Assembly (NCBI GenBank): GCA_026225275.1 | Contig: JAMFSL010000079.1 | Location: 33,833-97,832, forward strand | Source: Puia dinghuensis | GTDB taxonomy: Bacteria; Bacteroidota; Bacteroidia; Chitinophagales; Chitinophagaceae | Length of the DNA stretch: 64,000 bases | Direction of reading: 5' to 3' | Part shown: positions 34,790 through 42,836 of the stretch, piece by piece | Layout: each line of letters opens with the position of its first letter | How positions within the stretch are numbered: the stretch's first letter is position 1 | Notes under the pieces: model-generated | The model's database searches: none | Told to the model about the DNA's origin: nothing | What the model saw: only the letters and a program-made list of their open reading frames with translations | Made by a program: the position numbers and the translations under genes

Positions 34790-37618
34790 ATGCTACGAAG
34801 ATCGCTGTTTTGTGTTTTTTTATTGACCACTTACTGCTTACTGATTACCACTGCTGCTAAAGCCCAGGTGAACGATTCCACAAAAGCGCATCTGTCTGAC
34901 ACTGCAAAAACGTCGACTTCCGATACAACAAAACCAAGTTTGACTGATACCATCCATGTTGGCATGGCTGATACAACCCATCCTGGTATTTCCGTCGATC
35001 CGGAGCTCATGGCGCTCTCCAATTCTAAAAACCCGCCTCACGAATATACCATTGCCGGCATCAAGATCTCCGGCACCAAATACCTGGATGAATCTCTGCT
35101 GACTTCTATTTCCGGTCTCACCGTGGGCGATAAGGTAACCATCCCCGGCGGCGATAATTTCAGCAAGGCGATCCTGAACCTATGGAAGCAACATCTTTTC
35201 GCAGACGTCGCCATCTATTACACCAAATTAGTCGGCAACAGCATCTATATCGAAATTAACGTGGCGGAAAGGCCCAGGCTGTCCAACTTTTATTTTAAGG
35301 GAGTGAAGAAAGGAGATGCCGATGACCTCACTACCAAGACCGGGCTGATCAAAGGTCGGGTGGTTACCGAGGATATGAAACGCGTGGCTATACAGGCGAT
35401 CAAGAAATTCTATTCCGATAAGGGTTACCAGGATGCAAAGGTTGCTACAACGGAGTCTCATGACCCTGCTGTACAGAATTCCGAGGTCCTGACGTTCAAC
35501 ATTAGTAAAGGGCCCAAGGTCCGGATCGAGCAGATTAATTTTTTCGGTAACAAAGCCGTTTCCGAGCAGTCGCTGAAAAGGCAACTGAAGGACACCAAGG
35601 AGCTCAGCCGACTGACTCTTTTCGCGCCTCCCAATATGACGCCTTACGGCCCTCACGATTCTGTGACACTGAGGCAGTATATCAACAACTGGGGCTTTTT
35701 GTCTTATAGCACCACGAAAGAATTCCTGGACCCTTATTTCCGGTTCAAGTTATTCAGCGGAGCAAAATTCGCCGCCTCCAAGTACGAGGAGGACAAACAA
35801 AACGTCATTAACTACTATAACTCCCAGGGTTACCGGGATGCCTCGATCGTAGCTGACACGCAGGTTATCCACGAAGGCAAGATGGACATCGCCATCAAGG
35901 TGGAAGAAGGGGCAAAATACTATTTCGGAAACATTAGCTGGAAAGGGAATACCAAATATTCCGACTCTATTCTTACGCTGATCCTGGGTATTCATAAAGG
36001 GGATGTGTATGACCTGGATATCCTCAACAAGAAATTGGGCAAACAGGTGACCCAGGAAGGGGGCGGTATCAGCGATCTATATATGGATGACGGTTATCTC
36101 TTCTTCCACGTCGATCCGGTTGAAACTGCGGTCTACAATGACACGATTGACTTCGAGATCCGGATGGCGGAAGGGCCTCAGGCAACCATCAAGAACGTAA
36201 CCATCGCCGGCAACGATAAGACGAAAGAATATGTGATCCGCAGGGAATTGTTCACGATTCCCGGCGATAAGTTCAGTCGTAGTGATGTTATCCATTCGAC
36301 CCGGCAGATCGCCAACCTCGGCTTTTTCAACCAGGAAAAGATCAATCCCGGTATTAACCCCAACCCGGATGATGGCACGGTGGATATCAACTGGACGGTG
36401 GAAGAGAAATCGGGCAATCAGCTGGAATTGTCTGCCGGCTGGGGTGGAGGCATTGGTTTGACGGGTACCGTCGGGATCACCTTCTCCAACTTTTCCCTTG
36501 CTAATATCCTGCATAAGGATGCCTGGCAGCCTCTGCCAGAAGGCGATGGCCAGAAACTGAGTCTTCGGGTTCAGTCGAATGGTAAGGCCTATCAGTCCTA
36601 TAACTTCTCCTTTACGGAACCCTGGCTGGGCGGCAAAAAAAGGAATTCCCTGACATTCAGCGTTTATCGTAGCATCTTCCGGACGGGGGGTTATAACACC
36701 CGTTCGAACACCTATGCATTCAGTGACAGTAACTCCCTGAAGAATTTCGGCGTCACCGTTGCCCTGGGTAAACAGCTCCATTGGCCGGATGACTACTTCA
36801 CGCTGACATATTCCGTCAACTACACGCGGTATGACCTGGATAATTATCCGTTATTCACGAGTGCCTTCCGCAACGGTACGTCTACGAACTTCAGCTTTAA
36901 AGTTGCCCTTAGTCGTTATGACCTGGATCAGCCGATCTATCCGCACAGAGGATCCAGCCAGTTATTGAGCCTGCAGTTCACGCCGCCGTATTCACTTATC
37001 GACCACGATATTACACAGGCCGACAGTTACAAATTGCCGGAATATACTAAGTTTCGATTCACCAGTGACTGGTACCTTCCGATCGGAGATGCGACGGGGG
37101 CAGACAAGAGCCGCCAGTTCGTGTTGAAGATTTCCGCCAAGTACGGGTTTATGGGCCGGTATAATTCAGCGCTCCAGTATTCGCCCTTCGAGCGCTTTCA
37201 GCTGGGGGATGCAGGTCTGACGAACAACTTCGGGTTGCTGGGGTATGATATCGTTTCATTGCGCGGCTATCCGGTCTTCCAGAACTCTAATCCCAAGGTT
37301 AACCCGGATCAGCAGCAGGCTACCGAGTTCTTTACCATATTCAACAAATACACCATCGAATTACGCTATCCTTTCGTCACCAACCCCAGCAGTACCATTT
37401 ATGGACTGGCCTTTTTCGAGGCTGCGAACGGCTGGTATGACTATACGACCTATAACCCCTTCCAGCTCCGTAGGGCTGTGGGCCTGGGTATGCGGTTCTT
37501 CCTTCCTATGTTCGGTCTGCTGGGCTTTGACTATGGTTTAGGCCTGGATCGTATCCAAAATGGGCAAATAAGTGGCGCTACAAAATTTACTTTTATGTTG
37601 GGGTACGAACCCGATTAA
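34790..37618 (+). CDS. bamA: BamA/Omp85 outer-membrane assembly factor
   Basis: 942-residue outer-membrane protein that inserts beta-barrels. Signal peptide ends at AAKA-Q; then a Ser/Thr/Asp-rich linker, five POTRA domains (about 85-480; IKISGTKYLDESLLTSISGLTVGDKV, FFGNKAVSEQSLKRQLKDTKE and VTIAGNDKTKEYVIRRELF are repeats), and the 16-strand barrel. GLLGYDIVSLRGYPVF contains the conserved RGY-type loop of lid strand 6. It is longer than E. coli BamA (810). ATG at 34790 gives the signal peptide; the frame is open upstream into repeat copy C. Confidence 0.95.
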   Translation: MLRRSLFCVFLLTTYCLLITTAAKAQVNDSTKAHLSDTAKTSTSDTTKPSLTDTIHVGMADTTHPGISVDPELMALSNSKNPPHEYTIAGIKISGTKYLDESLLTSISGLTVGDKVTIPGGDNFSKAILNLWKQHLFADVAIYYTKLVGNSIYIEINVAERPRLSNFYFKGVKKGDADDLTTKTGLIKGRVVTEDMKRVAIQAIKKFYSDKGYQDAKVATTESHDPAVQNSEVLTFNISKGPKVRIEQINFFGNKAVSEQSLKRQLKDTKELSRLTLFAPPNMTPYGPHDSVTLRQYINNWGFLSYSTTKEFLDPYFRFKLFSGAKFAASKYEEDKQNVINYYNSQGYRDASIVADTQVIHEGKMDIAIKVEEGAKYYFGNISWKGNTKYSDSILTLILGIHKGDVYDLDILNKKLGKQVTQEGGGISDLYMDDGYLFFHVDPVETAVYNDTIDFEIRMAEGPQATIKNVTIAGNDKTKEYVIRRELFTIPGDKFSRSDVIHSTRQIANLGFFNQEKINPGINPNPDDGTVDINWTVEEKSGNQLELSAGWGGGIGLTGTVGITFSNFSLANILHKDAWQPLPEGDGQKLSLRVQSNGKAYQSYNFSFTEPWLGGKKRNSLTFSVYRSIFRTGGYNTRSNTYAFSDSNSLKNFGVTVALGKQLHWPDDYFTLTYSVNYTRYDLDNYPLFTSAFRNGTSTNFSFKVALSRYDLDQPIYPHRGSSQLLSLQFTPPYSLIDHDITQADSYKLPEYTKFRFTSDWYLPIGDATGADKSRQFVLKISAKYGFMGRYNSALQYSPFERFQLGDAGLTNNFGLLGYDIVSLRGYPVFQNSNPKVNPDQQQATEFFTIFNKYTIELRYPFVTNPSSTIYGLAFFEAANGWYDYTTYNPFQLRRAVGLGMRFFLPMFGLLGFDYGLGLDRIQNGQISGATKFTFMLGYEPD

Positions 37619-37621
37619 CAG

Positions 37622-37634
37622 GAGCCATAGGCTC
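37622..37634 (+). repeat. Mini-hairpin with three-base loop between bamA and the first Skp gene
   Basis: GAGCC-ATA-GGCTC, a perfect five-base stem. Same design as the hairpins in the dispersed elements (CC, three bases, GG). A TAAATTTG -7-like element follows at 37637-37644, 30 bases before the Skp ATG. Confidence 0.55.
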
Positions 37635-37674
37635 AATAAATTTGATTATTTTCATGTCCAAAATCTCACTGACC

Positions 37675-38187
37675 ATGAAAAAGACACTTCTGTCAATCGC
37701 CTTTCTGCTGGTGATTGCCTTTGCGGCTCACTCGCAAAGTTATGCTGTCGTAGACACCAAGTATATCCTGGAAAAGATGCCGGAATATAAAGATGCCCAG
37801 AAGAAACTGGATCAGCAATCCATGGTATGGCAGAAGGAAATCGACGACAAACAGGCGGCGCTGAATAAAATGTATAAGGAATATGACGCAGAGAAGGTCA
37901 TGCTGAGCGATACACTGCAGAAGAAACGGGAGATTCAGTTGTTCAATGCTGAAAAGGAAGTCCGGGACCTGCAGCGCAAACGCTTTGGTTATGAGGGAGA
38001 TCTATTCAAATTACGGCAAGAACTCGTCAAGCCTATTCAGGACAAGGTATACGACGCTATCCAGCATCTTGCCGTTGTCAGGATGTACGATTTTATTTTG
38101 GATAAAAGTGAAGGAATTACTGTTATATTTGCCGACCCAAAACTGGATAAAAGTGAGGATGTGATAAAATCCCTGGGCATTAAATAA
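37675..38187 (+). CDS. OmpH/Skp family periplasmic chaperone, copy 1
   Basis: 170-residue exported protein. Signal peptide 1-20 (MKKTLLSIAFLLVIAFAAHS). The mature protein starts QSYAVVDTKYILEKMPEYKDAQKKLDQ as Skp homologues do, followed by a charged coiled coil (about 45-125) that forms the arms of the trimeric chaperone, and ends with VIFADPKLDKSEDVIKSLGIK. It holds unfolded outer-membrane proteins for BamA, which is encoded just upstream. ATG at 37675 selected for the signal peptide. Confidence 0.9.
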   Translation: MKKTLLSIAFLLVIAFAAHSQSYAVVDTKYILEKMPEYKDAQKKLDQQSMVWQKEIDDKQAALNKMYKEYDAEKVMLSDTLQKKREIQLFNAEKEVRDLQRKRFGYEGDLFKLRQELVKPIQDKVYDAIQHLAVVRMYDFILDKSEGITVIFADPKLDKSEDVIKSLGIK

Positions 38188-38223
38188 ATTCGGTATTAAA
38201 TAAAATTGCTATACCAACCTAAA

Positions 38224-38320
38224 AACACCATAAGCCAGGTGGAACCTGGTTTGAATTTCATTGTCTAACAACAAAAACAAATAAAAGAACATGGAGCGAT
38301 CTTAATCGCTTCATGGTGTT
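38224..38320 (+). promoter_or_regulatory. Structured leader with alternative pairings before the second Skp gene
   Basis: Three helices can form: AACACCAT (38224-38231) with ATGGTGTT (38313-38320); CCAGGT/ACCTGG with a GGA loop (38235-38249); and an eleven-base-pair hairpin CATGGAGCGAT/ATCGCTTCATG (38290-38300 with 38305-38315). The first and third compete for 38313-38315, so they cannot both be complete. A near-consensus TAAAATTG lies at 38201-38208. No known riboswitch class recognised. Confidence 0.5.
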
Positions 38321-38340
38321 AAAAACAAACATCAACCAAA

Positions 38341-38883
38341 ATGAAAAAAATTGTTACCGTTCTAGCGGTGGTTATGAGCCTGTTAATGGTGGGCCATTCG
38401 GTGAAAGCTCAGACTAAGTTCGCTTACGTCAGCGTCAACGACCTGATCACCTCTATGCCTGAAACCAAGAAGGCGGATACGGCTATGAATGATTACCAGA
38501 ATGCATTGGCACAGAGTTTTGACGATATGCGCAGGGAATTCGCCGAACAGGATAGCCTGCTGAGTTCCAAGGATACCGTTAAATATAACAAGGCTCAGCT
38601 TGAACTGAAGAGGAAGAACCTCGGGGAGCTGTATCAGAAAATGACGACCTTTCAGCAACAGGCGCAACAGATGGCGCAGCAGAAGAACCAGGAGTTGCTG
38701 GCTCCGATCCAGAAAAAAGCTATTGAGGCTATACAGGCTGTTGCCAAAGAAAACGGCTTTACCTACGTTTTCGTGAAGGAGCAGCTGCTGGTTTATCCCC
38801 CTGCAGAAGATATCATTAACCTGGTCAAAAAGAGATTGGGTGTCCCTATTACGGCAGGGACTACAGGTGGCGCTACCAGGTAG
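38341..38883 (+). CDS. OmpH/Skp family periplasmic chaperone, copy 2
   Basis: 180-residue exported protein, signal peptide 1-23 (cleavage near VKA-QT). TKFAYVSVNDLITSMPETKKADTAMNDYQ is the Skp beginning, then a long coiled coil with Gln-rich TTFQQQAQQMAQQKNQELLAPIQKKAIEAIQ, and FVKEQLLVYPPAEDIINLVKKRLG at the end. A tandem paralogue of the preceding gene, but with its own 153-base structured leader, so the two may be regulated separately or unequally. Confidence 0.9.
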   Translation: MKKIVTVLAVVMSLLMVGHSVKAQTKFAYVSVNDLITSMPETKKADTAMNDYQNALAQSFDDMRREFAEQDSLLSSKDTVKYNKAQLELKRKNLGELYQKMTTFQQQAQQMAQQKNQELLAPIQKKAIEAIQAVAKENGFTYVFVKEQLLVYPPAEDIINLVKKRLGVPITAGTTGGATR

Positions 38884-38924
38884 GGCCAGGGAGTCACTTA
38901 TTAAAGCTAACTGCTTATATTATT

Positions 38925-38954
38925 GCGCCAGGATCATTCCTGGCGCTTTTTTTT
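38925..38954 (+). terminator. Terminator of the bamA-skp group
   Basis: GCGCCAGG/CCTGGCGC with six-base loop and eight T. Strong. Located 42 bases after the second Skp stop. Confidence 0.92.
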
Positions 38955-38975
38955 CCAGCCCCCATCCCGCTTGAT

Positions 38976-38983
38976 TATCTTTG
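38976..38983 (+). promoter_or_regulatory. murI -7 element adjacent to the start codon
   Basis: TATCTTTG matches TAnnTTTG; only CCCC separates it from the ATG at 38988. The -33 element is not clear. Transcription would begin at or next to the start codon. Confidence 0.55.
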
Positions 38984-38987
38984 CCCC

Positions 38988-39821
38988 ATGGCTATCGCAC
39001 AAAGAGGACCTATCGGCGTATTCGACAGTGGTTATGGTGGTCTGACCGTATTGAAAGAATTGGCAAACCGGCTGCCGCAGTATGATTATACCTATTTAGG
39101 AGATAATGCCAGGGCGCCCTATGGCAACCGGTCATTCGACACGGTCTACCGGTATACCCTGCAATGTGTGGAATGGCTGTTCGGGCTGGGCTGTCCCCTG
39201 GTGATCCTGGCCTGTAACACCGCCTCGGCCAAAGCACTTCGCACCATCCAACAGAACGACCTCCCCAGAATTGCGCCGGATAACCGCGTATTGGGCGTTA
39301 TTCGACCAACGACCGAGATGGTAGGCAACTATACTCATACGGGTAACGTAGGTATATTGGCAACCAGGGGTACGGTGCTGTCGGAATCGTATCCCATCGA
39401 GATTGCAAAGTTCTTTCCGGAACTCCGGGTCTATCAGCAAGCCTGCCCTTTGTGGGTGCCGCTCATCGAAAACAATGAGCATGATAAGCCAGGGGCTGAT
39501 TATTTTGTAAAGGAATACATGGATCTCCTGAACCAACAATCCCGGGATATCGATACGGTCCTGCTGGCCTGTACCCATTATCCCCTCCTAAAAGACAAGA
39601 TTGCACGCTATCTGCCACCGGGTAGCCGGCTTATCTCGCAGGGGGAGATCGTGGCCACCAGTTTGGCGGACTATTTGCATCGTCATCCGGAAATGGAAAC
39701 CCGGTGCAGCAGAAATGGGCAGATCCTGTTCTATACTACCGATTCGACGGAGGATTTCAACAATCACGCCAGCACATTTTACGGGAAAGAGCTGCAATCG
39801 ACGCATCTGCCATTAAACTAA
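38988..39821 (+). CDS. murI: Glutamate racemase
   Basis: 277-residue cofactor-free racemase supplying D-glutamate to peptidoglycan. IGVFDSGYGGLTVLKEL carries the substrate-binding DSG, and the two catalytic cysteines are in ILACNTASA and VLLACTHYPLL. Length is normal. It follows the strong terminator of the bamA-skp group and is probably expressed from its own start-codon-proximal promoter, with the small lipoprotein gene downstream. Confidence 0.95.
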   Translation: MAIAQRGPIGVFDSGYGGLTVLKELANRLPQYDYTYLGDNARAPYGNRSFDTVYRYTLQCVEWLFGLGCPLVILACNTASAKALRTIQQNDLPRIAPDNRVLGVIRPTTEMVGNYTHTGNVGILATRGTVLSESYPIEIAKFFPELRVYQQACPLWVPLIENNEHDKPGADYFVKEYMDLLNQQSRDIDTVLLACTHYPLLKDKIARYLPPGSRLISQGEIVATSLADYLHRHPEMETRCSRNGQILFYTTDSTEDFNNHASTFYGKELQSTHLPLN

Positions 39822-39828
39822 GGTGATC

Positions 39829-40332
39829 ATGAAAACGACGACTATTTACACTTTTCTTGTCCTGACCGCCGCCACCTTGTTTTCGTGCCGGAAGGAGTAT
39901 AGCGTAGAGAATGGAAATGGTCTGCCGGCGGATTTTACGGCCCAGGTCAACGGAGTGACATGGGACGCCACCGTCAACACCCAATATGCCGCTATCGAGA
40001 ATGGGACGCTCACGATCGTCGGTACGAACGCCAATGGGCAGCAGCTGACCATTTCACTCAATGACACGATCGTCGGTACGTATACGCTGAATCAGCAAAC
40101 GACGTCTGTGGCTACCTTTTCCAATATAGATTCTGCCAGCAGTTACAATTATACCACTAATGGTAGCAGCGATACGGCCCAGGCCGGAGGCTCTGTCATC
40201 GTCATGTCCATCGACGCCGCCACAAAGACTGTCTCCGGCGTCTTTTCTTTTAAGGCGTACCGGCCACTGGATAACACCCAGGAAGTCTTTACATCAGGGG
40301 TATTCTACAATATCCCCTATTTTGAGCTATAG
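39829..40332 (+). CDS. DUF6252-like lipoprotein
   Basis: 167-residue predicted lipoprotein. The lipobox is LFSC in the first 21 residues, followed by RKEYS. The mature part (DFTAQVNGVTWDATVN, LTIVGTNANGQQLTISLNDTIVGTYTLN, and a VSGVFSFKAYRP ending) has the beta-sandwich pattern of the DUF6252 group, small surface or periplasmic lipoproteins of unknown role. ATG at 39829 chosen over GTG two codons earlier. It starts eight bases after murI. Confidence 0.72.
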   Translation: MKTTTIYTFLVLTAATLFSCRKEYSVENGNGLPADFTAQVNGVTWDATVNTQYAAIENGTLTIVGTNANGQQLTISLNDTIVGTYTLNQQTTSVATFSNIDSASSYNYTTNGSSDTAQAGGSVIVMSIDAATKTVSGVFSFKAYRPLDNTQEVFTSGVFYNIPYFEL

Positions 40333-40343
40333 GCCGTCCGTCG

Positions 40344-40406
40344 ACAGCCAACCGGGGACGCCGACAGCCGGTTCGATAGGGGCTTCTGAGGCGGGTGGCT
40401 GTTTTT
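40344..40406 (+). terminator. Composite terminator-like hairpin after the lipoprotein gene
   Basis: Outer stem ACAGCCA (40344-40350) with TGGCTGT (40396-40402) followed by TTTTC. An inner stem AACCGG/CCGGTT (40350-40355 with 40368-40373) uses part of the same region. Confidence 0.55.
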
Positions 40407-40462
40407 CGGGGTATTATAGGCAATAAGATGGAATTTTTTATGGCCGATTAGCCGATTTTTCC

Positions 40463-40470
40463 TACATTTG
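40463..40470 (+). promoter_or_regulatory. -7 element of the rpmH operon
   Basis: TACATTTG fits TAnnTTTG. The upstream element is not clear. It would give a leader of about 90 bases containing the duplicated GCCCCATGGTGT. Confidence 0.55.
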
Positions 40471-40500
40471 CATCCCTTTTCACCGGCGCGGACGATCTGC

Positions 40501-40532
40501 GCCCCATGGTGTTGACCAAGGCCCCATGGTGT
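40501..40532 (+). repeat. Two-copy direct repeat in the rpmH leader
   Basis: GCCCCATGGTGT at 40501-40512 and 40521-40532 (period 20), each followed within two bases by TTGAC. Each copy holds the palindrome CCATGG and an ATG without a downstream reading frame of note. Confidence 0.65.
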
Positions 40533-40566
40533 CGTTGACAAAGGATCAAACGTAAAAAATTTCAAC

Positions 40567-40722
40567 ATGAAGCGTACATTTCAACCACATAGACGTCGCC
40601 GCAAGAGCGTTCACGGTTTCCGCGAGCGGATGCAAACCGCCAACGGTCGCAAGGTCCTGGCCAGCCGTCGTAAAAAGGGTCGTAGGAAACTGACTGTTTC
40701 TGACGAATCGAAACTGAAGTAG
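40567..40722 (+). CDS. rpmH: 50S ribosomal protein L34
   Basis: 51-residue ribosomal protein, [18 protein letters not shown] at the start and RRKKGRRKL near the end, a clear L34. It is extremely basic. It is the first gene of the conserved rpmH-rnpA-yidD group. The rnpA frame continues in the same phase directly after the TAG stop, which matters for how rnpA is started. Confidence 0.97.
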   Translation: MKRTFQPHRRRRKSVHGFRERMQTANGRKVLASRRKKGRRKLTVSDESKLK

Positions 40723-40734
40723 ACCTCTCCTGAT

Positions 40735-41121
40735 ATCCCCCGACAATTTACCTGGACAAAAAAGGAAAAACTCAAGAGCCGCAAGCTGATTGAACGGGTT
40801 TTCCGGGAAGGAAGGAGCTTTTCCCTCTTTCCCTTCAAGGTTTGTTTTCTGCTGCAGCCAGGCGCGGCTGAATCACCTCTGCAAGCGGGTTTTGGGGCCA
40901 GCAGCCGTCATTTCAAAAAGGCCGTCGATCGTAATCGCATCAAACGGCTGGGCCGCGAAGCTTACCGGCTCCAAAAACTCCCATTACTCCAAAGACTGGA
41001 AGAAAAAAAGCTTTCTCTGGCCGTATTTTTCATTTACATAGGAAAGGAGTTGCCTGAGTACGTTATCGTAACTGATAAGATAGGCGTAGCTTTACAGAAA
41101 TTAATAAGGGAAATAAAATGA
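40735..41121 (+). CDS. rnpA: Ribonuclease P protein component, with no ATG/GTG/TTG start
   Basis: About 128-residue basic subunit of RNase P, which trims tRNA 5' ends. The frame reads [21 protein letters not shown] with [14 protein letters not shown] after it, and the family signature [13 protein letters not shown] is intact. Between the rpmH stop (40722) and these conserved residues there is no ATG, GTG or TTG in frame; the first one is a TTG far downstream. ATC at 40735 is exactly where a start is expected, one base from ATG. Either a non-standard start, coupling to rpmH, or a base-call error. It overlaps yidD by ATGA. Confidence 0.85.
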   Translation: MPRQFTWTKKEKLKSRKLIERVFREGRSFSLFPFKVCFLLQPGAAESPLQAGFGASSRHFKKAVDRNRIKRLGREAYRLQKLPLLQRLEEKKLSLAVFFIYIGKELPEYVIVTDKIGVALQKLIREIK

Positions 41122-41348
41122 GGCAAGTATTGCGTATCCTCGGCCTGCCCCTCATTGCCCTCATCAGGGTCTATCAATGGGGCATATCTCCCCTCCTCGG
41201 ACCTAAGTGCCGCTATACACCCACCTGCTCACACTATGCCATCGAAGCCTTGAGAAAACATGGTCTGCTGAAAGGATCATGGCTCGCCATCCGGCGTATC
41301 GCCCGTTGCCATCCCTGGGGAGGCCATGGGGTGGACCCGGTGCCGTGA
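41118..41348 (+). CDS. yidD: Membrane protein insertion efficiency factor YidD
   Basis: 76-residue inner-membrane-associated protein. [35 protein letters not shown] and the ending [13 protein letters not shown] are the family signature, with its three conserved Cys. It helps membrane protein insertion alongside YidC. Overlaps the rnpA stop by four bases. yidC itself is not in the neighbourhood. Confidence 0.95.
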   Translation: MRQVLRILGLPLIALIRVYQWGISPLLGPKCRYTPTCSHYAIEALRKHGLLKGSWLAIRRIARCHPWGGHGVDPVP

Positions 41349-41371
41349 GTGAACTCCGGGGCCCCCATCCG

Positions 41372-41394
41372 GCCGGGTGCTGAAACAGCCCGGC
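41372..41394. terminator. GC-rich hairpin between convergent genes
   Basis: GCCGGG(TG)CTG-AAA-CAGCCCGGC, three-base loop. It lies between the yidD stop and the stop of the minus-strand lipoprotein gene. There is no U tract, so termination is only likely. Confidence 0.5.
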
Positions 41395-41397
41395 GGT

Positions 41398-42015
41398 CTA
41401 CTTCTTGTCCGGGACAGTATCGATGATGCTGGAAGTCATCTTCTGCAGATTGGTAATGATCTCCCGCATTTCTTTCATGCTATAGAATTTATAGACAGCA
41501 GGCACCGACCCGGCATCGAAACCGCCGGGGACGGTGGTAAAGGGACCGAACACCTTGGCCTGCGTCTCGGTGGTGATCTTGACCATCTTTCCGGGGATGA
41601 TAAAATAATTCTGATTGGCATCGCTGACGTTTTGATCGGCCGCCAGTTTTTTCAGGCTGTCTAATTTTTGTGTCAGGGCGTTCTGCGTGATCGTGCCTCC
41701 GCCTTCCGCGCCGACATGTTGTTTGCTACCAACCACGGTATCGGTTTTCAGGTTGAGGACATACAGACCGTCATCCGTTGCGCTGAGGCTCAGCTTGCCC
41801 GATGGAGATTGGACGTCCAGCGTCACCGGGTCGCCGCTGGCGAAATCCAGCTCTTGTTCGTGATGCGGTCCCCCATCGGTAACGGTGATATGCTGTTTGG
41901 TATTATCGACCTGGATCTCGCTGTTGGCATAGACCAGGATCTTTTTTTCATGTCCTTTACAAGCCGTGAAGCCTGCGACGACCAGCAATAATAGGAAAGT
42001 GGAATTTCTTTGCAT
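41398..42015 (-). CDS. Hypothetical lipoprotein
   Basis: 205-residue predicted lipoprotein I cannot assign to a family. Lipobox GFTAC within MQRNSTFLLLLVVAGFTACKG. The mature sequence is Thr/Val/Gly-rich beta-type (IQVDNTKQHITVTDGGPHHEQELDFASGDPVTLDVQSPSGKLSLSA as a whole), then a helical Lys/Asp-rich stretch and a hydrophilic C-terminus. No catalytic motifs. It faces the sod gene's terminator upstream, so it has its own promoter, not identified. Confidence 0.7.
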   Translation of the reverse strand: MQRNSTFLLLLVVAGFTACKGHEKKILVYANSEIQVDNTKQHITVTDGGPHHEQELDFASGDPVTLDVQSPSGKLSLSATDDGLYVLNLKTDTVVGSKQHVGAEGGGTITQNALTQKLDSLKKLAADQNVSDANQNYFIIPGKMVKITTETQAKVFGPFTTVPGGFDAGSVPAVYKFYSMKEMREIITNLQKMTSSIIDTVPDKK

Positions 42016-42051
42016 AATCAGTGGAGTGTGTTTTACAGTGGGATCATTGTA

Positions 42052-42092
42052 TAAAAAAAAGTGGCCGGCCCCGGAACGATACGGAACCGGCC
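42052..42092 (-). terminator. sod terminator
   Basis: On the minus strand GGCCGG and CCGGCC arms (42063-42068 with 42087-42092), with an inner CCG/CGG pairing, are followed by AC and eight T. It lies 15 bases after the sod stop. Confidence 0.85.
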
Positions 42093-42106
42093 TCTTATCA
42101 GAAAGA

Positions 42107-42715
42107 TTATTTTGAAGCTGTGGAATAGTGCTCGGCTACTTTGTTCCAGTTCACCACTTTCCAGAAAGCACCCAGGTAGTCCGCTCTTTTGTTCTGGTAT
42201 TTCAGGTAATACGCATGTTCCCATACGTCTACACCCAGAAGGGGAGTTCCTTTAACTTCGGCTACATCCATCAGTGGGTTGTCCTGGTTGGGTGTAGAGC
42301 TGATCTCCAACTTGCCGTCCTTGCTGATGAGCCAGGCCCAGCCGCTGCCGAACCGGGAGATACCTGCGGCATTGAATTTTTCCTTGAAGGCGTCGAAGCT
42401 GCCGAAGGTCGCTTTGATATCGTCGGCCAGTTTTCCGGTCGGCTCTCCGCCGGCATTGGGCGCAAGGATCTGCCAGAAAAAGCTGTGATTCCAATGGCCG
42501 CCGGCATTGTTGCGGACGGCAGGGCTGATCGTGCCGGCCTTCGCTACCAGCTCTTCCAGCGACTTCCCTTCATTGGGAGTGCCGGCAATCGCCTTATTTA
42601 AATTGTCGATGTAAGCCTGGTGATGCTTACCATGATGGATCTGCATGGTTGTCGTGTCGATGTGCGGTTCCAATGCATCAAATGCATACGGCAACGCAGG
42701 AAGTGTAAATGCCAT
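42107..42715 (-). CDS. Superoxide dismutase, Fe/Mn type
   Basis: 202-residue superoxide dismutase. [38 protein letters not shown] contains the first metal His (H27), [13 protein letters not shown] the second, and [16 protein letters not shown] the Asp and last His. The sequence does not settle iron versus manganese use. No signal peptide, so cytoplasmic. Single-gene transcript with a strong terminator. Confidence 0.95.
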   Translation of the reverse strand: MAFTLPALPYAFDALEPHIDTTTMQIHHGKHHQAYIDNLNKAIAGTPNEGKSLEELVAKAGTISPAVRNNAGGHWNHSFFWQILAPNAGGEPTGKLADDIKATFGSFDAFKEKFNAAGISRFGSGWAWLISKDGKLEISSTPNQDNPLMDVAEVKGTPLLGVDVWEHAYYLKYQNKRADYLGAFWKVVNWNKVAEHYSTASK

Positions 42716-42836
42716 AACTAATGTTTTAATGGTATAAAAAATATTTTTTACGTCAATGCCTGGTGAGAAGGGATGACAAATCTACAGATAAATGGGTTAT
42801 TGGCAAAAGAATGCACGTTACCGTTTGGGTCGGCCA

